DNA of 51,222 bases from Entrophospora sp. SA101 (Eukaryota > Glomeromycota > Glomeromycetes > Entrophosporales > Entrophosporaceae): assembly GCA_958430865.1 (NCBI GenBank), contig CAUDNR010004281.1, positions 1 through 51,222 on the forward strand. The letters are read 5' to 3'. The notes below the pieces were generated by a model, which made no database searches, had not been told where the DNA came from, and worked only from the letters and a program-made list of their open reading frames with translations. Shown here one piece after another: positions 35,705 through 47,811 of this stretch (within the stretch, counting starts at the first letter, position 1; the number at the start of each line of letters is the position of its first letter). The position numbers were made by a program, and so were the translations under genes.

Positions 35705-37268
35705 TTCCGAAATTCTTAATTTTTATTATTCTATTATTTTGAATGGATATTTTCCTAATTAATTGAATTGTATATAAGGAGCTTGAATTCGATGTACTTG
35801 AAAAATAACTTTGTGATAAGTTAATTAGTTTCGACTAAATAAACTAAATAAACAAAATAGTAATTATTTTATTTAACACCTTTATCTTCTTTAAACAAAA
35901 TTATCCGCCAATACTAAAATTAATTCGTTGATAACACCTATTCATTCTGATCCACACAAATACAAAAATAATTGTTATCACCCATTAAAACACGCTCTCC
36001 CAAATTTAATCGGTGACAGTAATATTAATATACAGAAATTATCAATAATCATTTTATAAACGCTGTTGATTATTTTTTTTTAATTAGTAATAAATGTATT
36101 TATGTTTCAAATTAATAATCTCTCACTCAATTTCATTTATCCCCCCCCCCAGTTTTTTCACAGAAATTTAGCAATATCAATATTGTTTAAGTTCTGGGTT
36201 CTTTTTCATTTTAAATATTTTTATTAGAAGAAAAATTTGACAAAGAAAACAAAGAAAATTATTTTTTAGGAAAAGAAATATTTAGGAATTAGGAAAAATG
36301 ACCTCTCGGACAAATCCTTGATATACAAAGAAAGTATTCCCGAGCCCTATATCTATTCCAAACAAGTTTCAATTGTAATCCTTGTATAATAGATTAACAT
36401 TAAGAAAACTCAAAATAAAAAAATCGGCTGAGAGATTGATTTTCCTAGTCCAAATCCCATTTTATGATTTAATTTTCGCAAATGAATTAACATTTTACTT
36501 CATAATTTTGGTTGCCATTAAATTGGCCAGAATTATAAGAGGAACAATTTCAAAATTTTTATAACACAACATCATCAATTAACTTGACATGACTCTTGTT
36601 GCACTGAATTTATTAAAAAATTCCACATAACTTGATAGCTTTTACTAGAATAATCAATTTACACTGTTTTTTTTTTAAAAAAAAGTTACATGAAAATTTA
36701 ACTCGTGTCAATTTAAAGACCAGTTATTTTGGATGTATTACTGTAACACACACTGTAGAGAATTAAAATGAAATGCAAACCATTTAAAAATCTTTATTAT
36801 TATTGAATTGAGCAAGAGTTCCTATTTGTAATACAAATTCTTATTTGAATTATTTGTTTTTTTTTATTCATTTATTCATTTATTCATTTATTCATTTATT
36901 CATTTATTCAAATCACCCGAAACATTTGTTTGTCCCTGTAAAAAAAACTGATCTGTGATTAAATAGATCATATTCATGAAAAAATCATGGAAAGATTACA
37001 GGGGAAAGATGGACTTTGCCACTGTTGCAAATTCATGGAAAATTTTCAGGCAAATAACAGTTTGAATTGTTCATTTATTTTGTTTATTTGTTTATTTGAA
37101 CTATTTGTTTTATTTGTTATTTGAATCATTTGAATCATTTGTTTTATTTGCTTTGCTCTCTAAGCTGAGCAGAGCCAAGTTCAAGAAAATAGATACTTAA
37201 ATTGTTTTTTAGGTAATATGGGTAAATAAAATAATAAGTTAACATTCATTACTTGAAAAAATTTTATG
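35705..37268. other. spacer, duplicate of 23035-24599
   Basis: Contains the shortened C run (10 C at 36141-36150) and the (ATTCATTT)n array at about 36866-36910. No gene was seen. Confidence 0.5.
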
Positions 37269-37569
37269 TAACATCAAACTCTAGCCTGGCTCAAACTTGA
37301 AATTTGAGCTTTAGCTCAAGCCAGCTTGGCTTGTTTGGCAAGACAAATGATGAACTGATCACCAATTTAAAAGCCATTTGCTCCATAAATCCCAAAGTAT
37401 CCTTGGTGAAAGGTGGTTGTCTGCACTGAGAAATATAATAGTAAACTGTGGATGTTATGGAGTCATCAAACATAACTTGTGCAGCCAAAAGACTTTTAAA
37501 TGTACATCTTGCAAAACTATCATTGACAGAAATGTAAATGGAGCCTGTAATATACCTTTAAAGTAACCC
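37269..37569 (+). pseudogene. TnpB/Fanzor-type zinc-ribbon relic, copy 2
   Basis: Same sequence as the relic at 24600-24900: KTFKCTSCK followed by the RuvC-III-like DRNVNGACNI at about 37498-37557, with a damaged first zinc pair. Not a functional nuclease. Confidence 0.6.
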
Positions 37570-37772
37570 AACGAGAGTTGCTAATGTTGTTGGTGCTTAC
37601 ATCTGACACGCCTTATTGCAGGTTGTCTACATAGTGCTTGTACTGAGATATAAGCAGGTTCAAGAAGTTAATTTTTTTTGGATTAATTTTGTGTAATACA
37701 AATTTACTAAGTGATACATGAAGCATTTTTTAAAATTTATAATAAAAAAAATTTTTTCGATTAGAAAAGCAC

Positions 37773-38255
37773 ATGAATTCCGAAGAAACTATTTTTATTA
37801 AATCAGAAAAAGAAACCTACAAAGAGATAAAAGTAGAAAGTATAGAGCTAAAATTTGACAATAATGTTACAATATTACGAGATGTAAAAGGCATCTCTTC
37901 AAATAGCAATAATAATAATAAATGTTCAAGTAATAAAAGATCTGTTAATAATGTTGATAAAGATCCCGAAACACTTGCTGCAGAGTTAGCCATTAAAAGA
38001 GCAAGAAATACAGATGCTGCTCGTCGTAGTAGACATCGTAAAGTTATGAAAATGGAATCACTTGAAAGCCAAGTTTCAGAATTATCATCAAAAAACCATA
38101 CATTAAAAACTCATTTAGCTGTATTGGAAATTGAAATAAAAGGTTTAAATGAGAAAAATGAAGAAAATGATTCAAGAATTAAAAAATTAGAAATTCAATT
38201 GGCTGAAACTTATGAAAAAATAATTACAGTTGGTAAAAGAACAAAACAAAAATAA
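37773..38255 (+). CDS. bZIP transcription factor, GCN4/CPC1-like (copy 2)
   Basis: Identical to the bZIP gene at 25104-25586, with the same basic region and zipper. It lies about 1.5 kb upstream of the intact eIF4A start, so the bZIP-eIF4A neighbourhood here is probably the ancestral arrangement. Confidence 0.8.
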   Translation: MNSEETIFIKSEKETYKEIKVESIELKFDNNVTILRDVKGISSNSNNNNKCSSNKRSVNNVDKDPETLAAELAIKRARNTDAARRSRHRKVMKMESLESQVSELSSKNHTLKTHLAVLEIEIKGLNEKNEENDSRIKKLEIQLAETYEKIITVGKRTKQK

Positions 38256-39793
38256 TACAATGACAATGTTAACAACAGCAACATCAATAATAATAATAAT
38301 AATAATATATATAATCAATTAATCACATAATAGTTTATGTCTAATAAGAATAATTATTAAATGAAATGATTTTATCTCAAATGTTTTTTTAAATATATTT
38401 GTGGAATTTGTGGAAGGTGAAGTACATAAAAGACAATGTAAATTAATCAATATATCTATCTTATTTTCAAAATATATACATGAAATATTATAACCTTTTT
38501 ATTTGATGAGTCTTGTTAAGTTGGTCTATTTGATAAAAAGGGAAATAATAAAAACCATTTTAAAATAATAATAAATTAGATAATATGTAATTTGACAATA
38601 CCAAATGTGAATAGGCAGGAATTTGTATTGATTAAAATGGTGTAGAATAAATACTTGAGATGCATTAGCTGCTTCTATTCCTGACTTAGGTTCTGTACCC
38701 AAGATATTTTCAAATCATGACCTTTATGTTATTATGAGGGATCTTGCTCAACTGAAGCCCTAGTTACACAATTAATAAAGTACATTTTGATTTATTTTCA
38801 ACTAAATTAATTATACTTTATGTAACTTCATTCTCTACGCCTGTAATAAATAATGAAGTCTAAAAATTTTTAAATTTATTACAGTCAACCTCGTTATAAC
38901 GGATTTTTTGTTATACTGAACAAAATCTTATTTTTATTAAAAAATTTTGTTATAACGAATTTATGTGTTATGCCGATTTTTTGAATCGTGTATTCAAGTT
39001 TTTTATTTGATCTTTTTGTTTGCAATTGCTCGTTCATCATATTTTATTTTATTACTTCTGTCCATGATACACTCTAAGGGTTTCAAATTGTAATGATAAT
39101 TAATAAAAAAAATTATTATTAACAGTTGATGGAAACATGGATGTTGCTTTTAACAACAATTTATTAAAATATTTTGCCAATTAAATGAATGCGATTGATT
39201 TTTAATAGAGAAGTGGAAAAGTAAAAAAAATCCGTGTTTTTTTTTTGAATGGTTAGTTTATTTTAAAAATGTCACTATTTTCATTGACCCTGAAGCTTTG
39301 ACCTTATAAATAACTATAAATCAGTCCCTTATAATTAAAAGCAAAATTTTCTAACACAACCTTCCAAGTGGTTATAAAGCGACTTTGTAGGGAACAATTT
39401 GGCACAACTATTACTGCTGAATTTGCTTTAGTCTGCATACTAATTGAGCGATAATCTTAAAATAAGTGCGAAGAAAAGAAACGCTTTCGACCTGGCTTAG
39501 AATAACCAATATTTAAGCTAGTCTTTTCTTTTAATTGTTGTTAAAAAGTCTTAGTCTGGCTCTAAAATTATTATTATGGTTGAAAAATCGCTTGCTATAT
39601 GAAAAACGGAGATTTTTTTTTTGAAGTGGATGACAATAATAATATTGAATAACACTTGATCTGCAATGTCCCGCGACTATGGCCTGCCTATGAATTTTTT
39701 GGGGCCTTGAGTGATATTTGACCCTAAATTTGCGCCCGATATGCTTAACGTAGATCTCATTAATTTTTTTTTGTAATCTTTAAACCAGCAAAT
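38256..39793. other. intergenic DNA upstream of intact eIF4A
   Basis: Duplicate of 25587-27124. The pogo-like end recurs from about 38882. The promoter and 5' UTR of eIF4A must lie near its 3' end. Confidence 0.45.
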
Positions 39794-41586
39794 ATGAGCA
39801 AGTAAGTGATAATTGTAATTATAAAAAAATTTTTTTGGCAAAATTTTGTGTATAAATAAATGGTTAAAATTTGAGATCAATTATTAAAATAAAGTTATCT
39901 AACGTTGCTTTTTTATCATGATCAAATAATTTTTTTTTTAATCATCTGTATCTTGTGAAAGTAGACAAGAGTATGATGATATTCCTGAGGGTGAGATCGA
40001 AGTAAGGGTTTAAAAAATTTTTTAAAAAATTTTAATAATTATTTGATTAAATTGATTAAGTTTTTTAATCTAGTCAAATTGGGAAGAAATTGTTGATAAT
40101 TTTGATAGTATGAATCTTAAACCTGACCTTCTTCGTGGTATTTATGCATATGGGTGGGTAGGCATTTTGATTTTGACTTTTTAATAGTTATTATAATATA
40201 TTTTTATTTATTTTGATTCCTCTTTAGATTTGAAAAACCCTCAGCAATTCAACAAAGAGCCATCCTCCCTGTTATAAAAGGACATGATGTATTAGCTCAG
40301 GCACAATCAGGAACAGGAAAAACAGCGACATTTTCTATTTCAATACTTCAAAAACTTGATACGGCTATTAGTCATTGTCAAGCACTTATTCTTGCACCAA
40401 CTCGTGAATTAGCACAACAAATTCAAAAGGTAGTGATCGCACTTGGAGATTTTATGAATGTCGAATGCAATGCAACAATTGGAGGCACAAATGTCCGTGA
40501 AGATATTAAAAAACTTGAAGCAGGTGTTCATGTAGTTGTAGGCACACCAGGCCGTGTATTTGATATGATTAATCGTAAAGCTTTAAAAACTGATCATATA
40601 AAAATGTTTGTGCTTGATGAGGCAGATGAGATGTTATCACGTGGCTTTAAAGAACAAATCTATGATGTTTTTCAATTACTTCCACCTAGTACCCAAGTTG
40701 TACTTTTATCAGCTACAATGCCATCTGATGTTCTTGAAGTGACCACTAAATTTATGCGTGATCCTGTAAGAATTTTAGTTAAACGTGATGAATTGACATT
40801 AGAAGGTATTAAGGTAATAGTATAATTTATACAATTTATATGTTTATTTATATTTAATTATAATTCTAATAATGAATTCAATTATTGATTGATTGATTGA
40901 TTGATCGATTGATTGATTGATTGATTGATTGATTAGCAATTTTATATTGCAGTTGAAAAAGAAGAATGGAAACTTGATACTTTATGTGATTTATATGAAA
41001 CAGTTACAATAACTCAAGCAATCATTTTTTGTAATACCAGAAGAAAGGTTGATTGGTTAACAGATAAATTACATTCCAGAGAATTTACAGTATCAGCCAT
41101 GCATGGGGATATGGAGCAAGCTCAACGTGATGTTATTATGAAGGAGTTTCGTTCAGGATCTTCCCGTGTACTTATTGCCACTGATATTTTAGCCCGTGGT
41201 ATTGATGTTCAACAAGTATCATTGGTGAATAAATTTTGATTATTATTATCTCTCCTATTCATTCATCATTTGAAGATTAAACATATGGAATATTTATTAT
41301 TTATATATTATACATTGTAGGTTATCAATTATGACCTCCCTACCAATCGTGAGAACTATATTCATCGTATTGGCAGAGGAGGACGTTTTGGTAGAAAAGG
41401 AGTTGCTATTAATTTTGTTACTAGTGAGGATGTTCGAATGCTTAGAGATATAGGTAATCTATATTATTATTATATTATAATTTAAATGACTTTGGTATTA
41501 TTATTGACGATCTATATCTTTAATTAGAACAATTTTATAATACACAAATCGACGAAATGCCAATGAATGTGGCAGATTTGATCTAA
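39794..41586 (+). CDS. eIF4A, DEAD-box translation initiation RNA helicase
   Basis: Seven exons join in phase: 39794-39801 (8 nt), 39965-40001, 40074-40153, 40228-40813, 40937-41224, 41321-41453, 41528-41586, giving 396 residues, the normal eIF4A size. Motifs in order: Q motif ([12 protein letters not shown]), Walker [27 protein letters not shown] (VLDEADEM), [33 protein letters not shown], and the terminal MPMNVADLI. It unwinds 5' UTR structure as part of eIF4F in the cytoplasm. The very short first exon (MSK) and small early exons are as in copy 1. Intron 4 ends in an ATTG microsatellite that supplies the splice acceptor. Confidence 0.96.
40884..40936 (+). repeat. (ATTG)n microsatellite abutting an eIF4A splice acceptor
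   Basis: About twelve ATTG units, one interrupted as ATCG, run straight into GATTAG, which is the acceptor of eIF4A intron 4 (exon 5 starts at 40937, CAATTTTATATTGC). Confidence 0.92.
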
Positions 41587-42399
41587 AAAAAAAGATTCCG
41601 AATAAATTTTTTTTGTGATGATACTAAAAAATTTTTTTGACTAATATTTATTTATTTATTACATTATATCAATTTTTATCATTAAAAAGACATTTTTATT
41701 TTGTATATTAAAAATTTAATTTTTATAAAAAAATAAAAATTCAGCCTAAAAATCAATCTTTTGTTTGTTTTATGATGAGAAAATTCTATGATAATATTCA
41801 TATGTGCATAATGTTTCTTCTTATTTACGTTGATGTCTACCAACAATTGATCAAAAAAAATCAATCAAGATTTGTTAAAGATAATACATAATACCTCTGT
41901 GTTTTACCTTTTTAGCTTGGGGAAGGGTCAGAAAATACGTGTTTAAAATAAGGGAGGGGTTCTCAAGGTCATGTCACAAGGGGAGCTCTTAATCACATAT
42001 TTTCTGGTCCTTTGAATAACGTACTCGAAAAATTATTATTATTTTTAGTTAATATGTTACACAGAATTTTTAAATTTTATCTTGAATAGCCAGTCATTAT
42101 CTAAAGTTTTTCAATCTAAAAAAAAGGCAAGCATGGCAGTGTAAATTTTTTTTAAAATTATTAAAGCAAAGAAAATTAAAATCTTCTCGCGTAGCATCAA
42201 TAGATTTACATGTAACAGGAAAATACTTTCGTTTCGCGAAACAATGGCAGGTTTCATTTTATACTGTTTAAAATATTTACCAATTACAATTTCTGAAAAA
42301 TTTATTATTACAACATATATAAAAAAAAAAGAATTGAAATAAATTAATCAAGACCCCTCACAAATAAAACCCTCTTCACTTTCAAACCCTTCCCCTTTA
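41587..42399. other. intergenic DNA, no gene seen
   Basis: AT-rich 3' flank of eIF4A with only random-looking frames. No transposon end or RNA gene was recognised. Confidence 0.5.
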
Positions 42400-43040
42400 T
42401 CCAAATTCGTGTCCTCAGTCAAGTCAGCGCGTTCTTCCCTTTACTGCTTGTGGCGACTGCATTTATTGCATTTTGAAACATTGTTGTTCTTCTTGTTGAC
42501 AGGTCTGGAGGGCTTTCTTCATTGAGAACTGCTTGGCCTACAGGTCTTTTGTTGGGTGATTCTTGGTGATGATTCGCAGGTCTTTTTTTATTACTAAAAT
42601 ATTTTTATTCAAAGTCCAGATACTTTGACTTTGTGCCTTCCAAAAAGAAGGTACACTTTGGTTTTCTTTATTGTTGGCGTTTTCTGAAACGGGGAAAAGC
42701 CATTCAATCTCTTTGTCAACGATCTGCACCATTCTTTTACCAACAAAAAGTTCTCCTGCTACAGGGGGAATAGCTTTCCCATTAGTGGCAGTTGTGACAG
42801 GGCTGTAACGTCCATTGTTTGGGTTATAAAACATGGGACATCCATTGTTGTGTATGAGTTTGCAAATGGATTGTATATTTTTCGAGACAAAGTGAAAAGG
42901 CTTGCACCATCTTGAACTCTAGATGGTGCTGTGCATGGAGTGATGAAGGTGCCAATTAAAGAATTGACGGGTAAATCATAGATGCTAGGATTATCAGCAA
43001 TCGTTTTCAGATCAGGTAACCTGAATCAAAAACAATACAC
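42400..43040 (-). pseudogene. uncharacterised gene, probably frameshifted
   Basis: Two minus-strand frames are both protein-like. Upstream (about 43022-42830): LPDLKTIADNPSIYDLPVNS, GTFITPCTAPSRVQDG, KIYNPFANSYTTMDVP. Downstream (about 42840-42540): MFYNPNNGRYSPVTTATNG, ELFVGKRMVQIVDKEIEWLF. They overlap near 42840 and would read through if one base were missing, so a single frameshift (or sequencing error) is the simplest reading. A third short frame near 42560-42430 (SPPDLSTRRTTMFQNAI) may be a last exon. No family was recognised. Confidence 0.35.
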
Positions 43041-44511
43041 ATTATTATTCATTACTGAATGAAGAATCCATTGCATATTAATATAACAAAAACTCACATA
43101 TAGCTGTGAATCATGAAGCATATATTTTCCAACAAACATCATAAAAGAATTCTTCTGTATATCTTAGATCACGATGTCTTTGTTGGAATTAAAGGCTCTG
43201 AAGGTAAAGTCCAAAAAATATCATTTTCAAGTCTTGAAGTTGCCACACCATTCAAAACGTTAGGTCCGCTCGCAGACTTTACAAATGCGATTGTAGCTAA
43301 GATGGAAGACATAATTTTTGATGAGTTTTATTTTATTTTTTTTAGATGTGATTTAAATTGTTTTGTGCGTGTCAAATATTTTCTTTGCATCTAGTAGCTC
43401 ATTCATTTAACCTTATTATACAAAATTTTTTCATCCAAGAACAAACATTGATTTTTCTTCATTAGTCAAATCGTAAAAATCAGTAATTCAATGAATGGCA
43501 GCACAAGAAACATATACATATCCACGTAGCATAAAAAAAAGAAAGATGTACGATGTAAAAATAAACACGTAGTTGCATAGGTACATGTTCATCAATGATT
43601 TCGTTGATTGATCAGATAATGGTTCACAGCCATGATCTCATGCACCTGAATCAAGAATCAACGGATAAAATGTAGATCTCAAATTGAGGTGCATTTGTTG
43701 GTTGCCAACTTAAAATTGTTGAACTTTTCATTAAAAACCAATGCAAAAACATGTTTGTTTTCTTGCCATAAAGAAATGCTCAGAAAGTCCAAAATTATGT
43801 TTTATTGTTTAAAAGTTAGTTAAGTAATTTCCGGCCAATTAAAAAAATTGTAATTTTGGTTTTTTTGATGGTGTACCAGTACACAAAAACAGATGATAAT
43901 AATTAGATACATGTGAAATTCTGACATTCTAATGTGTTAATTATTAAAATTTTTAAAAATTAATTTGTGCTATGGGAAAAAAGTACAGGTTTTCACAGAT
44001 CACAAACTTATTAAAAATCACCTATATATATAAATGAACTATGCTCCCTCCTCCTCTCCTCTCTTCTCTTCTCTGCAAGTCTAAGAAATTAAACCTTTGC
44101 CGTACGACTCTAATATGCCAGAATAAGAAAAAACTGCAAATCTGATTAAAAATTACGAGTTTTGGCAAGCAATAGTGACACGACGAGCATCGATCTTTTA
44201 TTTGTGTTAAAAACAACAGTTATAACCACGCTCTCAATCCATAGGTTATAAATAAACGTTACTATAAAAAATAGATACGGAATTTCCCATTATTTTTATC
44301 TTGATTATTTTTTGATTGATTATTTTTTGATTGATTTTTTAAAATAAGAGACCAATAATAAATAATGATGACATATCAGATAAAATAATAAAATAAATAT
44401 CCCTCAATTTTATTAATTGGTAAATTTTTTTATTAAAGCCCAAAAATACTCTATCATTATTATTATTCTTAAAATAATATATTAAATCTATTTTTTATTA
44501 TTTATAGAAAA
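43041..44511. other. intergenic DNA with a pyrimidine-rich tract
   Basis: No supported gene. At 44041-44080 there is a CT-rich simple tract (CTCCCTCCTCCTCTCCTCTC). TTTATAG at 44501-44507, just before the next start codon, could be the acceptor of a 5' UTR intron. Confidence 0.45.
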
Positions 44512-46649
44512 ATGCTTCCTATTGACCCTGATAATATATTTTCACGTCATAATGACAAAAAACAAAATTATAATCATCGATTTGACAAAACATCACAAGA
44601 TTCTTCTGACACAGATAGTGATAATTCAATTATTACAACACTTACTCCAACAACTACTAAAAACCATCAAAAGATAATAATTGAAGAAATTGGGAAGAAA
44701 AAGAAATTTCCTAGATTTGCTGAAATAGTTAAAACTGGCAGTTTTGAACCCGAACGTCATTTTTATCCCCGTGTTTTAAATGCTACAATTCATCCTTTGG
44801 TTGCAAGCTTCTTTCAATTGGGTAATGAACGTATAATAGCAAGATATACTCATTTAAATCCTAGAGTGTCATTAAACACTCTTACTGATTTATTATCAAG
44901 ATATAAACCTAAACATTTTCGTTGGGCAGGTTAGTTTCTTTTTTTATAAAGAACTTCTTTATTATCATTAATTGACGTTGATAAAAACAATATTTTTAAA
45001 ATTAATACATCAAAAGATTTTGATTTATTCTTTGTAATTAGTTACTTTATTTTAAATTTTTTATTGACCACTGTTGATAATATTTTCTCTCCATGTTAAT
45101 AAGCATCATCAACGTTCACTGTTTATACATGAACTATATTTTCAATTGGTTTTCAAAATAATAATTATTCATATATTACTATTATTAATATAATAAATAG
45201 GATCAGACCTATTCAATGTTACGACAGTCAATGGTCAACGTCAAATGATTATTGTTGAGACCAATTCATGCCCATCAGGACAAAAGTCAATGCCATTATT
45301 GTCTGATACTGATGAATATGGTGGATATCAAGTAGTCATAGAATCTGCATTTAAAGAGGCTATAGAAAAGGCAGATCCTTCCTTAGGAGACTTAGCAGTC
45401 ATATGTGATAAAAATTTAATGGAAACATCAGGTTATGCTACTGCATTGGCTGAAGTCATGCAGGAAAAGGTTTGGTTTGTACAATACTATGACGATGATG
45501 ACGATCCTCCAGTTAAATGGATTGATCGAGTTATGTATATAAGAGATATTAACAACGGTTTGTATTTAAATAATTTAATTAATATATGATATTTATATTA
45601 TTAATATATACATATTTATTTATTTACTTTATAGAATGGCATTCAATCAGAGCATGTTTCCGTTATGTTACTCAAAGACCATGGAATCGCATCCCTCTTA
45701 GTACTCGTACAATAGTAATGAATGAAATAGTCTCTTGTCTTGCTGGTGGTCGTAACAAAATGATGGCTGACAGAGCCTATGAATTCTTCAATGCTGAATT
45801 AGTGGATACTGGTTTGGCTATCAGAGTACCTGAAACAATCAACAATGTTACCAGAAGTGAAATTCCATTATGGATTCATAGTATGGGTGGTCATGCTGTA
45901 TTAAAAGTGCCATATAGTAATGCTGGTAACTATTAATAAATAAATATTATTATTACTTATAATTTAATAAATTTAATAATAATAATATTACTATTATTAG
46001 GTCAAGGTGTCTACACAATAACAAATCCACAAGAACTTCAAGAATTTCTAGACAAAGATCATCATTATGACAAATTTATTGTACAATCATTGGTTGGTAA
46101 TGCATCATGGTCATCTGTCACAAGGTCTGGAAAGTTTTATCATGTAGGAACAATTCCAAACAAACGTAATCATACTTATGTAAGTGATCTTCGTATGATG
46201 ATAACAGCTGGTAAAAATGGCTTTCAACCTGTAAGCATTTATGCAAGAAGAGCAAGAAAACCTCTTTTGAGTCATCTAGAAGATGATCCATCAAGTATTT
46301 ATCCTTCATTAATATATTTTTTGATTTTATTTATATTTTTTATTAATAATCAATGTATTTTAAAACAGTAACTTCTTGGGAAATGTTAGGCACAAATTTA
46401 TCTGTAAAAAAAGCTGATGGTGAATGGTCATCAGAATCAGAACGGTTATTGTTGATGGACCGTAAAGATTTTAATCAATTAGGCATAGGAGTTGATGATT
46501 TGATAGATGCTTATGTACAGACTTGTTTAGCAGTTATTGCAATTGATAAAATGTGTCAAAAGTTGATGCCAGAAGAAGGAAAATTTGATTTTAATTTATT
46601 CAGAGCTTTAAATCCTGATGAAACTTTGTTATCAGAAATATTAGAGTAA
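44512..46649 (+). CDS. conserved uncharacterised protein, ATP-grasp-like
   Basis: Five exons join in phase: 44512-44929, 45201-45557, 45635-45925, 46001-46294, 46369-46649, giving 546 residues. The N-terminal 45 residues are Ser/Thr/Asp-rich and probably disordered. The folded part begins [20 protein letters not shown]. Conserved-looking stretches are [67 protein letters not shown] and [10 protein letters not shown]. The E-x-N-x-x-P pattern, the KFIVQ strand and the later basic [12 protein letters not shown] segment recall ATP-grasp ligases, but this is inference from pattern only. I recall similar fungal proteins without an assigned function. Its 3' half is duplicated at 49923-50429. Confidence 0.72.
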
Positions 46650-47310
46650 ACACTTTATAGGAGCAAAGTAAGGATAAATTTTCTAATACACAAATATAAA
46701 TAATCGTATTTATATATACTTATATATATATATTCAATTATTTCTTTTACAACTGCCTGTTTATTATTTTGGGATTGTACGTTAGCTTTAATAATTATTT
46801 TTTTTTTAATATCATGTTTCAATAACAATAGAAATGATGGAATTTCTTATTTACATAATAATATTCAATAAACTTTGTAATCGCACAGTTTTTAATTTGC
46901 TATCCATCAGTTGTCAATATCCATAAACTTTTATTAGGAACAAGACAAACTAAATAGTAACCTTCATTCCATTAAAGAATATTTTTTTCTATTAAATTAT
47001 CAGTAATACCATGTGCAGATTATTATTTAAACTTTTGCCATCCAACAGTCACCAATACCCATAAAGTTTTATCAGAAGCAAAGTCTTTAGTATAACAGTT
47101 TCTTATTAACTGAGAGATCAAATTTTTAATATTACAATTTTATGAGAAATCGCAAAGCAATGTTTACTTTCTATAACTTAAACCAATTAATTTAAATATT
47201 CATGTTTACTTGAGACAAATACATATATATATAGTAACTTTTTACTATCTGTTTATATTAAAGAATTTTTAGGTAGATGCATCTTTATCGGTTGGAAAAA
47301 TTTTATTTGT
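46145..47310 (+). repeat. about 1.15-kb direct repeat, copy A
   Basis: Starts within exon 4 of the ATP-grasp-like gene (TGTAGGAACAATTCC) and runs through exon 5, the stop and about 650 bp of 3' flank. It matches 49922 to about 51057. Within the flank, two diverged segments (about 46900-46945 and 47035-47080, each with a CCATAAA(C/G)TTTTAT core) form an internal tandem repeat. Confidence 0.9.
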
Positions 47311-47508
47311 GTATTATTATTAATAATAAATGATTGATAATAAAGTACGAGTTTTTATATATGGGGCATGCTGCAACAAAACCAGACAAAGTGAACATTG
47401 GTATTACCAAAGATTCAGGGATCAAAATTTAGTCATAATGTGATTATATAATTAACAGTTTTATAATTAAGTGATATATAGAACTATCCCTATATAAAAA
47501 TAGTTAAT

Positions 47509-47775
47509 ATGAAACTCATTTACATCAGATCTACTATGGAACCCAAGAATTATAGTACTATCAGAAGTATTTTGAAGAAAGAGCAAGGTGAAAAAATTGC
47601 ACCTTATATTTTCAAAATAAATGATACTCAAACACTGGAAGCTTATCTAAGAAAAGAAAGGATTACTTATGAAATTTACCAAGAAGAAAGAAAATTAATA
47701 AACATTAGAAAAAGAAAGCATCATGATGATGCATTATTACCTAATAAAAAGCAAAAGTCTCTAAAAAGAAAATAA
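47509..47775 (+). CDS. small basic hypothetical protein
   Basis: 88 codons from ATG (MKLIYIRSTMEPKNYSTIRS) to TAA, ending in a Lys/Arg-rich tail (NIRKRKHHDDALLPNKKQK) that could be a nuclear-localisation or nucleic-acid-binding segment. It contains no Trp and no internal TGA, so it does not tell which genetic code applies. It converges with the TGA-recoded ORF at 47812-48426, 36 bp away, and lies in the insert between the 1.1-kb repeats. It could belong to the same foreign segment or be fungal. No family was recognised. Confidence 0.35.
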   Translation: MKLIYIRSTMEPKNYSTIRSILKKEQGEKIAPYIFKINDTQTLEAYLRKERITYEIYQEERKLINIRKRKHHDDALLPNKKQKSLKRK

Positions 47776-47811
47776 CTACCATTTTCTTTGATAATTTCAA
47801 TTTATACAGAA

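Larger units (their letters stand above)
28255..40285 (+). repeat. 12.03-kb direct repeat, copy 2
   Basis: Near-identical copy of 15585-27616. It opens in the middle of the third AAA module of VWA8 and closes inside eIF4A exon 4, after which eIF4A continues normally. Copy 2 therefore holds a headless VWA8 and the promoter and start of the intact eIF4A gene. Confidence 0.97.

Noticed and set aside
43113..43394. 93-codon plus-strand ORF (MKHIFSNKHHKRILLYILDH)
   Set aside because: Has an ATG, but shows no recognisable motif and ends in a Phe/Cys-rich random-looking run.
44022..44216. Minus-strand ORF with RREERRGGG
   Set aside because: Product of translating the CT-rich simple tract.
44512..46649. 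TGA recoding in the other genes of the window
   Set aside because: DnaJ, VMP1, phosphoesterase, WRAP53-like, VWA8, eIF4A and the ATP-grasp-like gene all assemble without in-frame TGA and use TGG for Trp, so recoding is confined to 47812-49242.
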